This document shows positions 62,501 to 64,000 of a stretch of DNA of 64,000 nucleotides, in pieces (the first letter of the stretch is position 1; each line of letters starts with the position of its first letter). This DNA comes from Nocardiopsis alborubida (GTDB lineage Bacteria > Actinomycetota > Actinomycetes > Streptosporangiales > Streptosporangiaceae): positions 62,001 through 126,000 of the forward strand of contig NZ_JAAXPG010000017.1 of NCBI RefSeq assembly GCF_012396365.1. The letters are read 5' to 3'. A program made the translations under genes and the position numbers. The notes beneath the pieces were generated by a model, which searched no databases, was not told where the DNA came from, and was given only the letters and a program-made list of their open reading frames with translations.

Positions 62501-63527
62501 CGACGTGCGTATCGCCGCCCAGTCCAATTTCGGGCAGAAGGTGGAGCTGCACCTCAACGACGCGTCGGACTCCACGATCGACCGCAAGCTCTCGGAGACG
62601 ATCAGCGCCAAGACCCCCGGCCGGGTGCTGACCGACGCCGAGCTGTTCGGCCAGGCGGCGCTGCCCCGGTTCGACGGAGTGGCCGACAACGACAACCTCG
62701 GCGAGGTCGTGGAGAAGGCCGTGCGCGCGGTGGACCGATCCTGGCGGGGCGCGCGTGCGCCCCGGGTGCGGATCCTGCCGCACCGGCTGTCCGCCCGTAC
62801 CCTGCCCACGGCGGAGTCCGAGCCCAAGGCGGTACCGGTCGGCGTGGACGAGCGCGCCCTGGAGCCGGTGCTGCTCGACCTGTTCGAGCGGGACCAGAAC
62901 CTGCTCGTCATGGGGGACGGTGAGTGCGGCAAGACCAACCTGCTGCGGCTGGTCGCCGAGGGCCTCGTGGCGCGTTACTCCTCGGACGAGGTGGTGTTCG
63001 CGGTGATGGACCCCCGCCGGACCCTGCGGGACGTGGTGCCCGAGGAGTACATGGGCGGGTACGCGAGCAACCCCCGCGTGTGCGCGGGGCTGGCGGGCGG
63101 CGTGGCCAAGGAGGTCGAGGGCCGCCTGCCCGAGGACGGGGACGTGGACTCCCTGGAACCGGGCTCGTTCAAGGGCCCGCGCATCGTGGTGCTCGCCGAC
63201 GACTACGACGTGCTCACCACGGCGGGCCAGAAGCCGCTGGCGCCGTTCGTCCCGTTCGTGCCCAACGGCCGCGACATCGGCCTGCACTTCGTGGTGGCGC
63301 GCCGGGTGGCCGGTGCGGGGCGCGGGATGTACGACCCGCTGGTGCAGGCCATGCGCGAGATCGGCACGAGCGCCCTGGTGATGTCCGGCGACCGGAGCGA
63401 GGGCCAGATCCTGCCCCGGGTCTACGCGGCCAGCCAGCCCCCCGGGCGCGGCAAGTGGGTGACCCGCGGCGGTTCGTCGCGGCTGGTGCAGACCGCGCTG
63501 CGCGATCCCCACGACACACGGGTCTGA
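59529..63527 (+). CDS. eccC: Type VII secretion ATPase EccC (EccCa-EccCb fused)
   Basis: A 1332-residue motor protein of the ESX complex. Two transmembrane helices lie at about 40-80 (ILPMVGMLASMTIMMVM and IALGGVLLVVALLAAVVML). Three FtsK/SpoIIIE ATPase domains follow, with P-loops at Lys496 (GATGSGKSE), Lys849 (GGPQSGKTT) and Lys1135 (GDGECGKTN). The first domain has Walker B LLVIIDEFGEL. It recognises and drives export of WXG100 substrates. The ATG at 59529 follows GAGAGGAAA; an in-frame start 29 codons upstream reads through the gap without a ribosome site. Fusion of EccCa and EccCb is usual outside mycobacterial ESX-1. Confidence 0.95.
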   Translation: MSLRVVHRPTRTVHPTPAQEPHEVEAPPTLPDGNAQGNPLMTILPMVGMLASMTIMMVMRNPAFIALGGVLLVVALLAAVVMLFSRRGQVARQRRNQRELYLQYLEELREELTAWEQGTRAHARLLDPPPEALYDVIRDPTRLWERRRRHRDFLRVRVGTGLTEGRPLRLAEQGTALMPTDPFMLSEAQAAIRRFASVPEMPLTLPLDMAGNVSVIGEREDVMRVVRALAAQFGAFHAPEDAGFAVSYPADRAEDWSWLPWLPQALDPQRREGGAAVRLIAPDPAKLGGLLADELRSRTDFASEVRRGMGKREAYRMLRRLLVIHDTHGDVAAELVRPDHAVDPVDLGVTVLHLVSRQIDEPSDVNVRVTVTGDQIRVEELRGADPVVTTGTVDDVSDATLTGLARMLAPLRLSPESIEETAQEGGSVDFPAMMGVQDPGSMDVQRLWAPRSERAFLRVPIGVDDMGQPVVLDLKESAQLGMGPHGLCVGATGSGKSEMLRTLVLALAASHPPERVSMVLVDYKGGATFAPFEDMPHVAGVITNLEDDAALIERVYASLSGEVQRRQQVLRDAGNVSNIGDYTYKREHDPSLPPLPHLLVIIDEFGELLTARPDFIELFLSIGRIGRSIGVHLLLSSQRIEGGKLRGLDTYLSYRLGLRTFSEEESRTVLNTPDAFHLPSLPGFGYLKVDTSVYQRFKAGYVSGAYRGPVAEEEPTEGTPSVRRYTAYNADAEPVEAAASGSSGEDVPMPSRTVGPTLLDVMVGQFGRHGEQTREIWLPPLPSATTLDAVAGEPEESDRGLRLPGEHEAMRVPLGLLDDATKQWQGVWKLDLTASGGHAAIIGGPQSGKTTLLRTLVLSLALTHTPAQAAVYCLDLMGGGMQSLAALPHVGGVAVRTDAERVRRTVEEIQGMLEHRQTVFRERGIDSVAQLRRMHARGEVPELASADVVFVVDGFGALRKDFEDIDPIVTELLQRGGGFGVHVVAGMLRWNDVRIAAQSNFGQKVELHLNDASDSTIDRKLSETISAKTPGRVLTDAELFGQAALPRFDGVADNDNLGEVVEKAVRAVDRSWRGARAPRVRILPHRLSARTLPTAESEPKAVPVGVDERALEPVLLDLFERDQNLLVMGDGECGKTNLLRLVAEGLVARYSSDEVVFAVMDPRRTLRDVVPEEYMGGYASNPRVCAGLAGGVAKEVEGRLPEDGDVDSLEPGSFKGPRIVVLADDYDVLTTAGQKPLAPFVPFVPNGRDIGLHFVVARRVAGAGRGMYDPLVQAMREIGTSALVMSGDRSEGQILPRVYAASQPPGRGKWVTRGGSSRLVQTALRDPHDTRV

Positions 63528-63575
63528 CGCCGCGCAGGTCCGAGGACAGACGGCACGACACACGGCAGGAGAGCC

Positions 63576-64000
63576 ATGCAGCCCCCGTACCAGCCCTCCG
63601 GCGCACCTGCGGAGAACGAGCCCCCGCGGCAGTACACCGGGAACGACGGCCGGTTCGTGCCCCCGGCCCCCTACGCACCGGTCGGCTGGCAGGACCAGGC
63701 CGCCCGGCCGGGCGGCCAGCCCGGGACGCACCCGGGGATGCGTCCGGAGGACCAACACGGTGGCCAGCCCGGGACGCGCCCGGGGTTCCAGCCCCCCGCG
63801 GTCCCCGCCTACCCCGCTCCCTCCCAGGGCCTTCCCCACCAGTACCCCCACGTCCACGGACAGCAGGGGTACTACCCGCACCCGCAGAACTGGCTCCCGC
63901 CGGTGATCACCGACCCGGGGCAGTGGAGCCCGCACGCCCCCGAGGTCGGCCGCGCCGAGATGAGTGTGCGTTTCGTGGCCCGGCTCCTCGACACGATCGC
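63576..64000 (+). CDS. RDD family membrane protein (cut by window end)
   Basis: The visible 141 residues are a Pro/Gln/Tyr/Gly-rich cytosolic tail (RPGGQPGTHPGMRPEDQHGG and similar) followed by EVGRAEMSVRFVARLLDTI, the typical opening of an RDD domain with its conserved Arg and Asp. RDD proteins have about three transmembrane helices and frequently sit in actinomycete ESX loci; their role is unknown. GGAGA precedes the ATG at 63576. The gene lies 48 bp after eccC and is probably in the same operon. Confidence 0.8.
   Translation, partial: MQPPYQPSGAPAENEPPRQYTGNDGRFVPPAPYAPVGWQDQAARPGGQPGTHPGMRPEDQHGGQPGTRPGFQPPAVPAYPAPSQGLPHQYPHVHGQQGYYPHPQNWLPPVITDPGQWSPHAPEVGRAEMSVRFVARLLDTI

Noticed and set aside
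59340-63935. A 1531-codon minus-strand frame opposite eccC
   Set aside because: It is antisense to EccC, which has three P-loops in frame. The opposite reading is His/Gly/Val-rich shadow sequence.

Overview
The window is about 72% G+C chromosomal DNA with dense GC-rich codon use. It has an F420-dependent oxidoreductase, actinobacterial-type regulators (LAL/LuxR, DUF397, ECF sigma), a mycobacteria/streptomycete-type ESX (type VII) secretion locus, and a cutinase close to the Thermobifida enzymes. Together these point to a filamentous actinomycete, most likely Nocardiopsis or a relative in Nocardiopsidaceae. This is inferred from gene content; no rRNA or tRNA gene was found to prove it.

Layout. 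1-10.4 kb: the end of a SWIM/DUF5691 pair, an atypical cytochrome P450 lacking the ExxR motif, an F420 oxidoreductase, a large catalase divergent from a stress-type SDR, a ChaB-like protein, and a secreted cutinase/PET-hydrolase homologue. 10.4-13.1 kb: a repeat-rich patch centred on a DUF222/HNH (13E12-type) endonuclease gene flanked by imperfect inverted repeats. 13.1-21.0 kb: a LAL-type LuxR regulator followed by a complete branched-chain-amino-acid-type ABC operon (livG-F-H-M-K). 21.4-32.6 kb: housekeeping and metabolic genes: YbdK ligase, AGE epimerase plus PfkB kinase, SDR, alpha/beta hydrolase, acyltransferase 3, NAD synthetase, glycolipid-binding-like protein, PutP.

33.0-39.7 kb holds the most interesting locus: a cytosolic trypsin-like protease with a VMAP-C-like tail, a 1261-residue SAV_2336-N/NB-ARC/TPR STAND protein and a 109-residue Trypco1 (CU044_2847-type) protein, with a DUF397 gene on the opposite strand. 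It resembles the predicted NTPase-trypsin conflict or signalling systems, but lacks the MoxR/vWA partners and the FxsA/FxsB (radical SAM) genes of its best-known relatives.

39.8-44.0 kb: nrdA and nrdB under a cobalamin riboswitch. NrdB has Phe where the radical Tyr normally sits and Glu in place of the first Asp ligand, the signature of a class Ic (Mn/Fe) enzyme. 44.4-50.7 kb: a TPR protein, a NYN-domain protein, a one-polypeptide ECF sigma/anti-sigma/membrane/extracellular fusion, and a degenerate GGDEF protein. 51-64 kb: half of an ESX locus. The left arm runs esxB-like, esxA-like, membrane TNT-domain protein, eccD, P-loop-less MinD-like protein, Pro-rich EspI-like protein without its ATPase. 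The right arm runs DUF6177, eccC and an RDD protein cut by the window end.

A 57-bp AT-rich palindrome (18-bp arms, 21-nt centre) occurs three times, each time between two convergent genes (about 4.1, 26.4 and 39.8 kb). It is the clearest structure not explained by gene content.
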